Source of the DNA: Pseudomonadota bacterium
GTDB lineage: Bacteria > Pseudomonadota > Gammaproteobacteria > Pseudomonadales > Moraxellaceae
Direction of reading: 5' to 3'
NCBI GenBank assembly: GCA_021851865.1
Contig: JAJZBU010000030.1
Location: 1-34,566, forward strand
Length of the DNA: 34,566 bases
This document shows positions 6,827 to 20,720 of this stretch, one piece after another. Numbering within the stretch: the stretch's first letter is position 1; each line of letters opens with the position of its first letter. Under the pieces are notes generated by a model. The model did no database searches and was not told the origin of the DNA. It saw nothing but the letters and a program-made list of their open reading frames with translations. A program made the translations under genes and the position numbers.

Positions 6827-8197
6827 CTACTTCTCGGACTCGCCGGCTTGCGGCCGGCGCCAGTTGTCGATGGTCTGCTGACGCGCGCGCGCGACGGCGA
6901 GATGGCCATCGGCGACGTCGCGGGTGATCACCGAGCCGGCGCCGGTCGTGGCCTGGTCGCCGACACGCACCGGTGCCACCAGGGCGGTGTTCGAACCGAT
7001 GAAAGCCCCATCACCAATTCGGGTGATGTGCTTATTCACGCCATCGTAATTACAGGTGATGGTGCCAGCCCCGATATTGGCAGCAGTGCCGATGATGGCG
7101 TCACCGATATAGCTCAGGTGATTGGCCTTGCTGCCGAGCCCGAGCTGGCTGTTCTTGATCTCGACGAAGTTGCCGACATGGCAGCGGTCGGCGAGTTCGG
7201 CGCCCGGCCGCAAGCGGCTGAACGGCCCGACCTGCACCTCGGCGCCGAGACGGGCACCATCGATCAGGGTGTAGGGACGCAGCTGGGCGCCGCTGCCGAT
7301 CCAAGCATCGCGCAGCACGCAGCCGGCACCGATGCGCACACCGTCACCGAGGACGACCTGGCCTTCGATGACGACGTCGACGTCGATCTCGCAATCGAGA
7401 CCATGGCTGAGACTGCCGCGCAGATCGAAACGCGCTGGATCGCGCAGGGTGAGACCGGCGAGCAGCAGGCGACGCGCCTGTTCCTGCTGCCAGGTGCGTT
7501 CGAGCTGGGCGAGCTGCAGCTTGTCATTGACGCCCTGCACCTCCCAGTCATGGCCGGCGCTGACCGAATGGATGGCGACGCCACGCGCCACCGCCAGGGC
7601 GATGAGATCGGTGAGATAGTATTCACCCTGGGCATTGTCATTGCGCAACTGCGGCAACAGGGCATGCAGCAGGGCGTTATCGACGGCCATGATGCCGGTG
7701 TTGACCTCGCGCACCGCCCGTTCCTCGGCGTTGGCGTCTTTCTGCTCGACGATACGGGTGATGCGCCCCTGCGCACGGATGATGCGACCGTAGCCGCTAG
7801 GATCGGCCATCTCCAGGGTCATCAGGGCGAGGCCATCGGTCGCCGCCGCCAGCAAGGCGAGCAGAGAGTCTGACTGGGTGAGGGGGACGTCGCCGTAGAG
7901 GATGAGGGTCTGGCCGGTCTGCGGCAGGACGGGCAGGGCGCACTGTACTGCGTGGCCGGTGCCGAGCTGTGGTGTCTGTTCGACCCAGACGAGATCCTGC
8001 TCATGCGCAAAACGCTGCCGCACCTGCTCCGCTTCATGACCGACGATGACGACGCGGGCGCTGGCGCCGATGCTGCGCGCTGTATCGAGAACGTGCGCCA
8101 ACAAAGGCCGGTCACCGAGCACCTGCAGCACCTTGGGCAGGCGCGACTTCATGCGCGTGCCCTTACCAGCAGCGAGAACGAGTACAGATCTTTGCAT
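6827..8197 (-). CDS. glmU: Bifunctional GlcN-1-P acetyltransferase / GlcNAc-1-P uridyltransferase
   Basis: GlmU (456 residues, the E. coli length) catalyses the last two steps to UDP-GlcNAc. The N-terminal pyrophosphorylase domain begins with LVLAAGKGTRMKSRLPKVL, the nucleotide-binding signature. The C-terminal left-handed beta-helix acetyltransferase domain includes FVEIKNSQLGLGSKANHLSY, GTITCNYDGVNKH and the closing GAGSVITRDV. Substrate: GlmM product glucosamine-1-phosphate plus acetyl-CoA, then UTP. AGGA lies seven bases upstream of the ATG. It follows atpC but is separated from it by a strong hairpin terminator, so glmU-glmS probably rely on read-through or on a promoter I could not identify in the 93-base gap. 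Confidence 0.98.
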   Translation of the reverse strand: MQRSVLVLAAGKGTRMKSRLPKVLQVLGDRPLLAHVLDTARSIGASARVVIVGHEAEQVRQRFAHEQDLVWVEQTPQLGTGHAVQCALPVLPQTGQTLILYGDVPLTQSDSLLALLAAATDGLALMTLEMADPSGYGRIIRAQGRITRIVEQKDANAEERAVREVNTGIMAVDNALLHALLPQLRNDNAQGEYYLTDLIALAVARGVAIHSVSAGHDWEVQGVNDKLQLAQLERTWQQEQARRLLLAGLTLRDPARFDLRGSLSHGLDCEIDVDVVIEGQVVLGDGVRIGAGCVLRDAWIGSGAQLRPYTLIDGARLGAEVQVGPFSRLRPGAELADRCHVGNFVEIKNSQLGLGSKANHLSYIGDAIIGTAANIGAGTITCNYDGVNKHITRIGDGAFIGSNTALVAPVRVGDQATTGAGSVITRDVADGHLAVARARQQTIDNWRRPQAGESEK

Positions 8198-8249
8198 GCG
8201 GATATCCTGGTTGATGCGTCAACGTAGCGGCAAGGATACCAGAACCAGC

Positions 8250-8271
8250 AAAAAGGGGGGCAGCGCCCCCC
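8250..8271 (-). terminator. Intrinsic terminator at the end of the atp operon
   Basis: Minus-strand reading gives GGGGGGC-GCT-GCCCCCC followed by TTTTT: a 7-bp all-GC stem with a 3-base loop and a U-run, 20 bases past the atpC stop and before glmU. Confidence 0.85.
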
Positions 8272-8290
8272 TGATCACAGCGCTCACCGC

Positions 8291-8716
8291 TCAACCTCGA
8301 CCGGCGCGATTCTTGTGCTGCTGCAAGGTGCGTAGCTCAGCGGCAGCGTGGGCGAGATGCTCCAGCGCTTTCGAGGCATTGAACTCGTCGCGTTGTTCAG
8401 CGAGCGCTTCCTGGGCCCGCTTCTTCGCCAACTCGGCGGCCGCCTCATCGAGGTCGGCGGCGCGCACGGCGTTGTCGGCGAGGATGGTGACGCGGTGTGG
8501 CTGCACCTCCATCACGCCACCGGAGACATAGAAAGTCTCCTGCGTTCCGTCCTGATGCACGCGCACCGGCCCCGGCAAGAGCTGGGTCAGCAGGGCGGCG
8601 TGACCGGGCATAATCCCGACATCGCCCTGGGCGCCATGCGCCACCAGCAACTCGGCCTGGCCCTCATAGAGGGAACCTTGCAAGCTGACGATGCTGACCG
8701 CGATCGATTTGCTCAT
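8291..8716 (-). CDS. atpC: F1Fo ATP synthase epsilon subunit
   Basis: Epsilon (141 residues) is part of the F1 central stalk and inhibits ATP hydrolysis. Visible features: the N-terminal beta-sandwich (SIVSLQGSLYEGQAELLVAH, then GDVGIMPGHAALLTQLLPG, and VSGGVMEVQPHRVTILAD) and a C-terminal helical hairpin rich in Ala and Glu. The ATG is preceded by GAGGAG. It is the last gene of the atp operon, ten bases after atpD and followed by a terminator hairpin. Confidence 0.97.
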   Translation of the reverse strand: MSKSIAVSIVSLQGSLYEGQAELLVAHGAQGDVGIMPGHAALLTQLLPGPVRVHQDGTQETFYVSGGVMEVQPHRVTILADNAVRAADLDEAAAELAKKRAQEALAEQRDEFNASKALEHLAHAAAELRTLQQHKNRAGRG

Positions 8717-8726
8717 GCTCTTCTCC

Positions 8727-10148
<1,422 letters not shown>

Positions 10149-10168
10149 TCATGGGTAGCAACGACGGT

Positions 10169-11041
10169 TCAGACCGCCGCCGCGCCGCTTACAATTTCTG
10201 AAATTTCCTGGGTGATCGCAGCCTGACGCAGCTTGTTGTAGACGAGCTGCATCGACGTGATCAGTTCACCGGCGTTGTCGGTGGCGGCCTTCATCGCCAC
10301 CATACGCGCCGCCTGCTCACAGGCGTTGTTCTCGACCACCCCCTGATAGACCTGAGACTCGATGAAGCGCACCATGAGCCCATCGAGGATGGGTTGTGCT
10401 TCCGGCTCATAGATGTAGTCCCAGCTCGTGTCGCCATCGCGGCGCAAAGCTGCAACGGTCGGCTTGGGCAGGGGCACCAGCTGCTGTATCTGCGCCTGCT
10501 GCGTCATGGTGTTGACGAACTCGTTGCTCACCAGACGAATCTGGTCGATGCGCTTCTCGGCATAGGCGTCGAGCATGACCTTGACCGTGCCGATGAGATC
10601 GGCCTCGCTCGGACGATCACCGACGTGCGTCTTTACCGCCGCCACCTTGCCGCCGAAGGCGCGAAAGAAGGTCACCGCCTTCTGCCCGACCAGGACGAAC
10701 TCGCTCTCGATCCCCTGTTCCTGCAAGGCGCGCACTTCCTGCACCACCTTCTTGAACAGGTTGATGTTGAGACCGCCGCACAGACCGCGATCGGAACTGA
10801 CCACCAAGAAACCGACACGTTTGATCGGCCGTTCCTGCAGATAGTCGTGACGATACTCGGTCGACGCGTGCGCGATGTGCGCCATCACCTCGCGGATCTT
10901 CTGCGCATAGGGCTTGCTCGCCGCCATGCGATCCTGCGCCTTTTTCATCTTGCTCGCCGCCACCAGCTGCATCGCTTTGGTGATCTTCTGCGTGCTCTTG
11001 ATGCTGGCGACCTTGACGCGTATTTCTTTCAAGCTGGCCAT
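10169..11041 (-). CDS. atpG: F1Fo ATP synthase gamma subunit
   Basis: Gamma (290 residues) is the rotating central shaft coupling proton flow to catalysis. The N-terminal coiled-coil helix begins [20 protein letters not shown] and continues [17 protein letters not shown] Rossmann-like middle follows ([11 protein letters not shown]). The C-terminal helix contains [18 protein letters not shown] and [19 protein letters not shown]. It lies 19 bases after atpA in the operon. Confidence 0.98.
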   Translation of the reverse strand: MASLKEIRVKVASIKSTQKITKAMQLVAASKMKKAQDRMAASKPYAQKIREVMAHIAHASTEYRHDYLQERPIKRVGFLVVSSDRGLCGGLNINLFKKVVQEVRALQEQGIESEFVLVGQKAVTFFRAFGGKVAAVKTHVGDRPSEADLIGTVKVMLDAYAEKRIDQIRLVSNEFVNTMTQQAQIQQLVPLPKPTVAALRRDGDTSWDYIYEPEAQPILDGLMVRFIESQVYQGVVENNACEQAARMVAMKAATDNAGELITSMQLVYNKLRQAAITQEISEIVSGAAAV

Positions 11042-11060
11042 CGTTCAGCCTCGATCCGCC

Positions 11061-12605
11061 TTACCAGGTCTGGGTTGCCTTGAACTGCTCGATGCCACGG
11101 CGCAAGGCCGCTTCGATATCGCCGTTGTAATCGGCCTTGGCATTGATGCTGTCCATCAGCTCCTTGGCGGTGCTGTTCATGTAGCTCAGCAGCGCCGCTT
11201 CAAAAGCACCGATCTTCTTCACATCGACGTCGGTCAGATAGCCTTCGTTCGACGCGAAGATCACCAGCGCCATATCGGCGATGAGCATCGGCGAGTACTG
11301 CTTCTGCTTCATCAGCTCGGTGACGCGCTGGCCATGTTCGAGCTGCTTGCGCGTGGCGTCGTCGAGGTCCGAGGCGAACTGCGCGAAAGCCGCCAGTTCA
11401 CGGTACTGCGCCAGGGCGAGGCGAATGCCGCCACCCAGCTTCTTGATGATCTTGGTCTGTGCCGCACCACCGACGCGCGACACCGAGATGCCGGCGTTCA
11501 TCGCCGGACGCACGCCAGCATTGAACAGACCGGTTTCAAGGAAGATCTGTCCGTCGGTGATCGAGATGACGTTGGTCGGCACGAAGGCCGAGACGTCGCC
11601 CGCCTGCGTCTCGATGATCGGCAGGGCGGTGAGCGAACCGGTCTTGCCCTTGACCTGACCTTGCGTGAAGCGCTCGACGTACTCTTCCGAGACACGCGCC
11701 GCACGCTCGAGCAGACGCGAGTGCAGATAGAAGACGTCGCCAGGATAGGCTTCGCGTCCGGGCGGACGGCGCAGTAGCAGGGAGATCTGACGATACGCCC
11801 AGGCCTGCTTGGTGAGATCGTCATAGATGATCAGGGCGTCTTCGCCGCGATCACGGAAATATTCACCCATGGTGCAGCCGGTGAAGGGGGCGATGAACTG
11901 CATGGCGGCGGGATCGGACGCCGAGGCGGCGATCACCGTGGTATACGCCATGGCGCCATGCTCTTCGAGCTTGCGCACGACGTTAGCGATGGTCGACTGC
12001 TTCTGGCCGACGGCGACATAGATGCACTTGATGCCGGAATTCTTCTGCGCCAGGATGGTGTCGACGGCGAGCGCCGTCTTCCCCGTCTGACGGTCGCCGA
12101 TGATGAGTTCACGCTGACCACGTCCGATGGGAACCATGGCGTCGACGGCTTTGTAGCCGGTCTGCACCGGCTGATCGACCGATTTACGCCAGATCACGCC
12201 GGGAGCGACTTTTTCGATACGATCGCTGATCGCCGCCTGAATCGGACCACGTCCGTCGATGGCACGACCGAGGGCGTCGACGACGCGGCCGAGCAGTTCC
12301 GGGCCGACGGGGACTTCGACGACGCGGCCGGTGCAACGCACCTTCTGCCCTTCGGCGAGGCCGAGGTAATCGCCGAGCACGACCGCTCCGACCGAATCCT
12401 GTTCGAGGTTGAGCGCCATGCCGTAGACATTGCCCTCAAACTCGAGCATTTCGCCGTACATGACGTCGGCGAGGCCATGGATGCGCACGATACCGTCGGA
12501 CACCGAGACGATCGTACCCTCGTTGACCACTTCGACCGAGGCGGTCAAGGTGCTGATACGCTGCTTGATCAGTTCACTGATTTCAGCGGGATTGAGTTGC
12601 TGCAT
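11061..12605 (-). CDS. atpA: F1Fo ATP synthase alpha subunit
   Basis: Alpha (514 residues from ATG 12605) forms the non-catalytic nucleotide sites of the F1 hexamer. Seen: N-terminal [18 protein letters not shown]-loop [15 protein letters not shown], and the family signature in the [10 protein letters not shown] region. A TTG codon at 12620 would add five residues; I prefer the ATG because GAGGG lies eight bases upstream and the homologous start is MQ-LN. It lies 16 bases downstream of atpH. Confidence 0.98.
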   Translation of the reverse strand: MQQLNPAEISELIKQRISTLTASVEVVNEGTIVSVSDGIVRIHGLADVMYGEMLEFEGNVYGMALNLEQDSVGAVVLGDYLGLAEGQKVRCTGRVVEVPVGPELLGRVVDALGRAIDGRGPIQAAISDRIEKVAPGVIWRKSVDQPVQTGYKAVDAMVPIGRGQRELIIGDRQTGKTALAVDTILAQKNSGIKCIYVAVGQKQSTIANVVRKLEEHGAMAYTTVIAASASDPAAMQFIAPFTGCTMGEYFRDRGEDALIIYDDLTKQAWAYRQISLLLRRPPGREAYPGDVFYLHSRLLERAARVSEEYVERFTQGQVKGKTGSLTALPIIETQAGDVSAFVPTNVISITDGQIFLETGLFNAGVRPAMNAGISVSRVGGAAQTKIIKKLGGGIRLALAQYRELAAFAQFASDLDDATRKQLEHGQRVTELMKQKQYSPMLIADMALVIFASNEGYLTDVDVKKIGAFEAALLSYMNSTAKELMDSINAKADYNGDIEAALRRGIEQFKATQTW

Positions 12606-12621
12606 GCTCGTGGCCCTCAAA

Positions 12622-13158
12622 CTAGGAATTCAGAGAATCGCGCAATTTGGCGATTCGGCCGCGCAGGGAGGCATCGATGACGAGGTCGCCGGCGTGGACG
12701 ACGACGCCGCCGATGAGATCGGCATCCTGGCGGACATGGATGTGCACTTCACGACCGAGCTGGCGTTGCAAGGCGAGACCCAGAGCCTCGCGGTCGGCGG
12801 TATCGATGGCGAAGGCGGAGACGACTTCGACCTCGACCTTGTGTTCACGCTCGGCCTTATAGATCTCGAACAGCTCGGCCACCTGTGGCAGGAGCGTCAG
12901 GCGCTTGTAGCGAGTCAACTCAGCGAGCAGACGACGCTGCTCGGCATCGATGGCGTCGCCGGCGATATCGGCCAGGAACTCAGCCTGCGCAGCGGCGGTC
13001 AGGCCGGGCTGCGTCAAGCGCTGTGCGACGCGCGCATCGGCCAGAATGGCGGTGAGCACGCCCAGAGCGCGCGACCAGGCGGCGAGAGCGTCATGTTCGA
13101 GCGCCAAGCGAAAAACCGCCTTGGCGTAGGGTCTTGCTAGGGTGATGAGCTCGGCCAT
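12622..13158 (-). CDS. atpH: F1Fo ATP synthase delta subunit
   Basis: Delta (178 residues) links the peripheral stalk (b subunits) to the top of F1. It starts [18 protein letters not shown], the usual N-terminal helix, and ends in [20 protein letters not shown], the conserved C-terminal signature (GG-v-v-GD-v-DgSv-g-L). It lies 14 bases after atpF and 16 before the atpA start. Confidence 0.97.
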   Translation of the reverse strand: MAELITLARPYAKAVFRLALEHDALAAWSRALGVLTAILADARVAQRLTQPGLTAAAQAEFLADIAGDAIDAEQRRLLAELTRYKRLTLLPQVAELFEIYKAEREHKVEVEVVSAFAIDTADREALGLALQRQLGREVHIHVRQDADLIGGVVVHAGDLVIDASLRGRIAKLRDSLNS

Positions 13159-13172
13159 ATCAGATCATCCGC

Positions 13173-13643
13173 TCAAAGTTGCGCTGCAAGTTCAGCGAGC
13201 ATGGCGGCGTGCTTGGCCGCATCCACTTCCCGACCGAGGATCTTGCTGGCGCCACTGAGCGCGAGCTCGGACACCTGCACACGCAGAGCGTCACGCGCCC
13301 GACCGACATCGAGAGCGAGTTCGGCGTCGGCTGCGGCCTTGACGCGCGCCGCTTCGATTTGCGCCTGATGCTTGGCTTCTTCGATCATAGCCACGGCACG
13401 CTGGTTCGCCTGCTCGATGAGCGCCGCCGCCTGTTTCTTGGCTTCGAGCATCTCTTGCGCGACTTGGCCTTGCGCGTCGCTCAAGCTCTGCTGCGCTTTC
13501 TCGGCGGCATGGAGGCCGGCTTCGATTTTCTGCTGCCGCTGCGCCAGCGCCGTCGTGATCGGCGGCCAGACGAACTTCATGCAGAACCACACGAACAGGG
13601 CCAGCGACAAAAGCTGCCCTATCAAGGTTGCGTTGATATCCAC
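13173..13643 (-). CDS. atpF: F1Fo ATP synthase b subunit
   Basis: The b subunit (156 residues) is the peripheral stalk. One N-terminal membrane helix (about residues 5-25, MDINATLIGQLLSLALFVWF) with MKFVWPPI following is the standard opening. A long charged coiled coil rich in Ala, Glu, Lys and Gln fills the rest and ends at the delta-binding C-terminus. Normal length for gammaproteobacteria. Confidence 0.97.
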   Translation of the reverse strand: MDINATLIGQLLSLALFVWFCMKFVWPPITTALAQRQQKIEAGLHAAEKAQQSLSDAQGQVAQEMLEAKKQAAALIEQANQRAVAMIEEAKHQAQIEAARVKAAADAELALDVGRARDALRVQVSELALSGASKILGREVDAAKHAAMLAELAAQL

Positions 13644-13713
13644 GCTGACACCTCACCAGTTCATTGCGGGTTCAGGCCACACTGATGCGCGGCCTCTCCA
13701 GACGAAGGTCGTC

Positions 13714-14004
<291 letters not shown>

Positions 14005-14039
14005 TTAATGTCAAATCTTCGCTACAACCGCCAACGCCC

Positions 14040-15310
<1,271 letters not shown>

Positions 15311-15359
15311 TTGCGGGAAACCCTAAACAAAATTTTATCTCGCCGTGACGAGCGCGCGG

Positions 15360-15388
15360 ATTATAGGAATATTCCCTTCGTCAGGCAA
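15360..15388 (-). promoter_or_regulatory. Sigma70 promoter of the atp operon
   Basis: On the minus strand TTGCCT (complement of 15383-15388), a 17-base spacer and a perfect TATAAT (complement of 15360-15365) lie about 50 bases upstream of the atpI start. Upstream, the 5-bp inverted repeat GCACG-CTTTT-CGTGC (15396-15410) abuts the promoter. Confidence 0.72.
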
Positions 15389-15423
15389 GACTTCTGCACG
15401 CTTTTCGTGCAAGAAAAACAAGC

Positions 15424-15463
15424 ATCTAGTGATCAAATAGCGCTTTACCACAAGATCTAGTGG
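15424..15463. repeat. Repeated ATCTAGTG motif upstream of the atp promoter
   Basis: ATCTAGTG occurs at 15424-15431 and again at 15455-15462. The second lies in the imperfect palindrome CCAC-A-AGATCT-A-GTGG (15448-15463). Spacing is 31 bases, three helical turns. It lies between the OsmC-family gene and the atp promoter and could be a regulator site; no regulator is identified. Confidence 0.3.
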
Positions 15464-15511
15464 GGCTGCGCAAACAGCCTCGCCACCGATCCGCAAGGAT
15501 GACCGCATCGC

Positions 15512-15907
15512 TCAATCCAGTGCCGATGTCAGCTCACTGTGCACCGCGATGGGTCCGGTGAGTAGGCGATGGATAGGGCATTTGTTGGCGATCTCGAGCA
15601 GACGTTGCCGCTGCTCCGTCGTGAGCTCGCCATGGAGTTCGATGCGGCGCTGAAAATGGCTGCCGGCGGCAGCGCTCTCGACGCTGACCGCGACGTGCAC
15701 ACCCTGCAGCGGCCACTGCTTGCGCTCGGCGTACATCGTCACCGTCTGCGCCGTGCATACCGCCAGCGCCGCTTCGATCAGCTGGTGTGGATCCGGCCCG
15801 CTGTCGTCGCCCTGCAGTTCGCGACCGACATCGGCGATCAGGGTATGCTGGCCGGCGCTGACACGAAACTGGTAGTGATGGTATCCCGGCTCAACGCGTA
15901 CGGTCAT
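15512..15907 (-). CDS. OsmC-family protein
   Basis: A 131-residue OsmC/Ohr-superfamily protein. The two cysteine blocks are present: AALAVCTAQTVTMYAERK and EIANKCPIHRLLTGPI. In the OsmC/Ohr family this Cys pair reduces organic hydroperoxides; many members of this YhfA-like branch are uncharacterised, so the substrate is not certain. It has a strong GGAGGGG before the ATG and begins 14 bases after parB, so it is probably the last gene of the mnmG-rsmG-parA-parB transcript. A cytoplasmic stress protein by family; no direct link to chromosome segregation is implied. Confidence 0.85.
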   Translation of the reverse strand: MTVRVEPGYHHYQFRVSAGQHTLIADVGRELQGDDSGPDPHQLIEAALAVCTAQTVTMYAERKQWPLQGVHVAVSVESAAAGSHFQRRIELHGELTTEQRQRLLEIANKCPIHRLLTGPIAVHSELTSALD

Positions 15908-15921
15908 GATGCCCCTCCAGG

Positions 15922-16803
15922 CTAGCGTATGTGGGTCAGTATGCCCTCAAGCTCGGCCAGCGAATAGTAAGTGATGCTGAGCGTGCCGCGGCCACCTTCC
16001 TTGTTATGGATCTGTACCGGTGCACCGATCTTCTCGCTCAGGTCCTGACAGAGACGGCGCACGTCGGGATCTTCCGTCACCGTCTTTTTCGGCTTCGGAT
16101 TCTGCATGCGCCGCACCAGTTCTTCGGTCTGCCGCACCGACAGCGCTCGCGCCACGACAAGATGCGCCGCTTCCTGTTGCTGCAAGGCCGGCAGGCTGAG
16201 CAGGGCCCGCGCATGCCCCATCTCGAGATCACCATGTTCGAGCATCTGCCGCACTTCACCTTGCAACTGCAGGAGGCGCAGCATATTGCTGACCGTGGCG
16301 CGCGACTTGCCGACGGTTTGCGCCAGGCGCTCGTGCGTCAGACCAAACTCCTCGGCCAGACGCTGCAGCGCCTGCGCCTGCTCCATAGGGTGCAGATCTT
16401 CGCGCTGGATGTTCTCGATCAGCGACAAGACGGAAGCGGTTTCATCGTCGATGCTGCGCACGATGACCGGCACCTGTTCGAGACCGGCGAGCTGTGCCGC
16501 ACGCCAGCGCCGCTCACCGGCGATGATCTCATAACGCTCGTCGGCGACGGCGCGCACGACCAGAGGCTGCATGACGCCGTGCTGGCGGATCGAGTCGGCC
16601 AATTCGGCGAGCGCGTCCTCCACCATGTCGCGACGCGGTTGATAGCGCCCACGCTGCAACTGATGCACCGGCATCTGCCGCAGTTCATGGCCACTGAAAT
16701 GCCCCTGATCGATGGCGCGCAGCTCCTCCGCGCTCTCACTCGCCTGGCCGAGCAAAGCCGAGAGTCCGCGTCCACCACCGAGCCCACGTTTTTTTATCAT
16801 CAT
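15922..16803 (-). CDS. parB: Chromosome-partitioning protein ParB
   Basis: ParB (293 residues from the first of two adjacent ATGs; the second at 16800 has the better spacing to AAGGA). It starts with KKRGLGGGRGLSALLG, the ParA-interacting N-terminus. The CTPase/ParB-N domain contains YQPRRD and IIAGERRWRAAQLAGL, and ENIQREDLHPMEQAQ follows. The helix-turn-helix that reads parS is around TVGKSRATVSNMLRLLQL. A C-terminal dimerisation tail ends the protein. ParB loads as a CTP-dependent clamp at parS; two parS-type sites lie in recF at 31191 and 31806. Confidence 0.97.
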   Translation of the reverse strand: MMIKKRGLGGGRGLSALLGQASESAEELRAIDQGHFSGHELRQMPVHQLQRGRYQPRRDMVEDALAELADSIRQHGVMQPLVVRAVADERYEIIAGERRWRAAQLAGLEQVPVIVRSIDDETASVLSLIENIQREDLHPMEQAQALQRLAEEFGLTHERLAQTVGKSRATVSNMLRLLQLQGEVRQMLEHGDLEMGHARALLSLPALQQQEAAHLVVARALSVRQTEELVRRMQNPKPKKTVTEDPDVRRLCQDLSEKIGAPVQIHNKEGGRGTLSITYYSLAELEGILTHIR

Positions 16804-16829
16804 AAATCCTTGCGCCTCAACTCAAAAGC

Positions 16830-17615
16830 TCAGGCCGGCTCGACCACGCCGGCATCTTGGCGCCGCAGCAGTTCCGCCGCGAGCGCGATATAAGCCATGG
16901 ACCCGCGCGATGTGCGATCGTAGAGCAGGGCCGGTTGGCCATGCGCCGGCGCCTCGGCCAGACGCACATTGCGCGGGATGATGGTGTCAAACAGCTGGCG
17001 CGGGAAGTGTTGCTGCAATTCCGCCGAAACGTCGGTGGCCAGGGTGTTGCGTGGATCGAACATGGTGCGCAGGATGCCGGCGATGTGCAGGCCGGGATTG
17101 ATGCTCGCCGCCACCTGCTCGATGGTGTCGGTCAGCGCCGCCAGCCCCTCGAGAGCAAAATACTCGCACTGCATGGGAATGATGACGGCGTCGGCGGCGA
17201 CCAGGGCGTTCAGGGTCAGCAAATTGAGCGACGGCGCGCAGTCGATGAGGACGAGGTCGTAATCATCGAGCATGTCGCGCAAGCCTTGACGCAGGCGCAG
17301 CTCGCGCCCGATGGCGCTGACCAGCTCGACTTCGGCGGCGACCAGGTCGCCATTGCCGCCGATGAGATGAAAGCCGCCTTCGAGATCGCGACGCACCGCC
17401 TCGCGCGCGCTGCAGGCGCGCGTCAGCACGTCATAACTGCCGCGCTCGAGATGGCGCTTGTCGACGCCGGCGCCCATGGTGGCATTGCCCTGCGGATCGA
17501 GATCGATGAGCAGCACGCGGCGACGGCTGGCCGCCAGCGAAGCGGCGAGGTTGACGCTGGTGGTGGTCTTGCCGACCCCGCCTTTCTGATTGGCCACCGC
17601 ATAGACCTTGTCCAT
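16830..17615 (-). CDS. parA: Chromosome-partitioning ATPase ParA (Soj)
   Basis: ParA (261 residues) is a deviant Walker-A ATPase that binds DNA non-specifically and moves ParB-bound origins. Lys11 and Lys16 lie in VANQKGGVGKTTTSVNLAA; DLDPQGNATMGAG and LIDCAPSLNLLT follow. I chose ATG 17615 with GAGAGG upstream; a GTG two codons earlier overlaps the rsmG stop. It lies between rsmG and parB, the standard chromosomal par position. Nothing unusual. Confidence 0.97.
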   Translation of the reverse strand: MDKVYAVANQKGGVGKTTTSVNLAASLAASRRRVLLIDLDPQGNATMGAGVDKRHLERGSYDVLTRACSAREAVRRDLEGGFHLIGGNGDLVAAEVELVSAIGRELRLRQGLRDMLDDYDLVLIDCAPSLNLLTLNALVAADAVIIPMQCEYFALEGLAALTDTIEQVAASINPGLHIAGILRTMFDPRNTLATDVSAELQQHFPRQLFDTIIPRNVRLAEAPAHGQPALLYDRTSRGSMAYIALAAELLRRQDAGVVEPA

Positions 17616-17617
17616 AG

Positions 17618-18235
17618 TCACCTCTCGTCGCCTACTCGGCTCAGGATGATCAGATGCCGCTCTTCGTCCAAATGCGCCACCTGCAGACGCTGCACCTGCG
17701 CCTGTAGGTGCGCGGGTAGTTGCTGCAGTTCATCGGCCGGGTATTTTCCCTTCATCGCCAGCAGACGTCCACCCGGCGCCAGCCGATGCAGACAACCCTC
17801 GGCCATGTCGCGCAGACTGGCGAAGGCGCGGCTGCTGATCGTGTCGTACAGCTGCGTGTCGGGATCCTCGACGCGCGCCTGTACCACCTGCACGTGTGCT
17901 AGGGCCAGCTCACTCACCATCTGGCGCAAAAAGCGGATCTTCTTGCCGTTGCTGTCGAGCAGGGTCACTTCCATCTGCGGACGCAGGATGGCCAGCACCA
18001 TGCCCGGCAGTCCGGCCCCGGTGCCGACGTCGAGGAGTCGTCCGCACACTTCCTCGACGATGCTGGCGCTGTCGAGAAGGTGGCGGCTGACGATCGCCTC
18101 GGGATCGCGAATGGCGGTCAGGTTGTAGGCCTGGTTCCAGCGCAGCAGACCCTGCGTATATTGCCAGAGTTTGGCGCGCGTCGGCGCGGGAATATGGGCC
18201 AAGGCGGCGTGCAGTCTCTGCTCGGCGATGTCCAT
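17618..18235 (-). CDS. rsmG: 16S rRNA (guanine527-N7)-methyltransferase
   Basis: RsmG/GidB (205 residues) methylates G527 of 16S rRNA using SAM; its loss gives low-level streptomycin resistance in E. coli. The SAM-binding block RLLDVGTGAGLPGMVLAILR and the following LLDSNGKKIRFLRQMVSELA are diagnostic. The active-site region ISSRAFASLRDM matches the family (SRAFasl). It starts three bases after mnmG and its stop adjoins parA. Confidence 0.97.
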   Translation of the reverse strand: MDIAEQRLHAALAHIPAPTRAKLWQYTQGLLRWNQAYNLTAIRDPEAIVSRHLLDSASIVEEVCGRLLDVGTGAGLPGMVLAILRPQMEVTLLDSNGKKIRFLRQMVSELALAHVQVVQARVEDPDTQLYDTISSRAFASLRDMAEGCLHRLAPGGRLLAMKGKYPADELQQLPAHLQAQVQRLQVAHLDEERHLIILSRVGDER

Positions 18236-18238
18236 GCC

Positions 18239-20113
<1,875 letters not shown>

Positions 20114-20141
20114 GCGGCCTGACCCATCGACAAGGCAGGGC

Positions 20142-20170
20142 ATTATACGGCTTCACGGTGAAAATTTGTA
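20142..20170 (-). promoter_or_regulatory. Promoter of the mnmG-rsmG-parAB operon
   Basis: On the minus strand TATAAT (complement of 20142-20147) is 17 bases from TACAAA (complement of 20165-20170, a weak -35). The spacer contains the short palindrome TTCAC-G-GTGAA (20152-20162). The predicted transcript start lies about 20 bases before ATG 20113. Confidence 0.5.
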
Positions 20171-20186
20171 CGGGCGATGGCTGCGT

Positions 20187-20720
20187 TCAGCACGACAGCA
20201 GATCGATCTCGCGGCTGGGATGGATCTTGGCCATGATGACGACGTCCTGCCAGCGACCGGCGAGGAACAGGGCGTGGCGCAGCAGGCCTTCCTCGACAAA
20301 GCCGAGCTGACGGTAGAGATCGCGGGCAGCCTGATGCCGCGCCAGAACCTGCAAGCTCAGCCGGGTGAGGCGCAGATGCGTGCGCGCATAGTCCTCGAGC
20401 AGGCGCAAGGCCTCACTCGCGTAACCCTGGCGGCGGTAGCGCTGATCACCGATGCAGACGCCGACCTGGGCGCTCTGGTGCAGGACGTCGATATGGGTGA
20501 GCTGGACAAAGCCGATGAGCGGTACGTCGCTGGCCAGGCGCAGGGCGAACTCGATGCGGCTGGCCTCCTGCGTGGCCCAGCGCGCCTGCTGCATGGCCCA
20601 GTTTGCTGGGCGATAGACCTCGTTGTAGGCGGCCAGTTCCGGATCGTCCGCCCAGCTCATCAGCGCTTCCTGGTCCTTAGGCAGCAGTGGCCCCAGATAC
20701 AATCGCGGTCCGCGCAGCAT
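20187..20720 (-). CDS. GNAT-family N-acetyltransferase (RimJ/RimL-like)
   Basis: A 177-residue single-domain acetyltransferase. It opens with MLRGPRLYLGPLLPKDQEAL, the beta1-alpha1 opening typical of the RimJ/RimL (Acetyltransf_3) branch. The acetyl-CoA pyrophosphate loop is YRRQGYASEALRLLEDYA, and LQVLARHQAARDLYRQLGFV is motif B. Substrate unknown: relatives acetylate protein N-termini, spermidine or antibiotics. The ATG abuts the TGA of the regulator gene upstream (TGAATG), so the two are translationally coupled and probably functionally linked, or simply co-expressed. Confidence 0.85.
   Translation of the reverse strand: MLRGPRLYLGPLLPKDQEALMSWADDPELAAYNEVYRPANWAMQQARWATQEASRIEFALRLASDVPLIGFVQLTHIDVLHQSAQVGVCIGDQRYRRQGYASEALRLLEDYARTHLRLTRLSLQVLARHQAARDLYRQLGFVEEGLLRHALFLAGRWQDVVIMAKIHPSREIDLLSC

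Noticed and set aside
5114-7873. 919-codon plus-strand open frame across glmS and glmU
   Set aside because: It is antisense to two unmistakable genes and reflects codon bias; its translation shows no domain, and it has no promoter or ribosome-binding site.
15464-15479. Hairpin GGCTG-N6-CAGCC after the OsmC-family gene as a terminator
   Set aside because: Five-base stem with no T-run on the minus strand.
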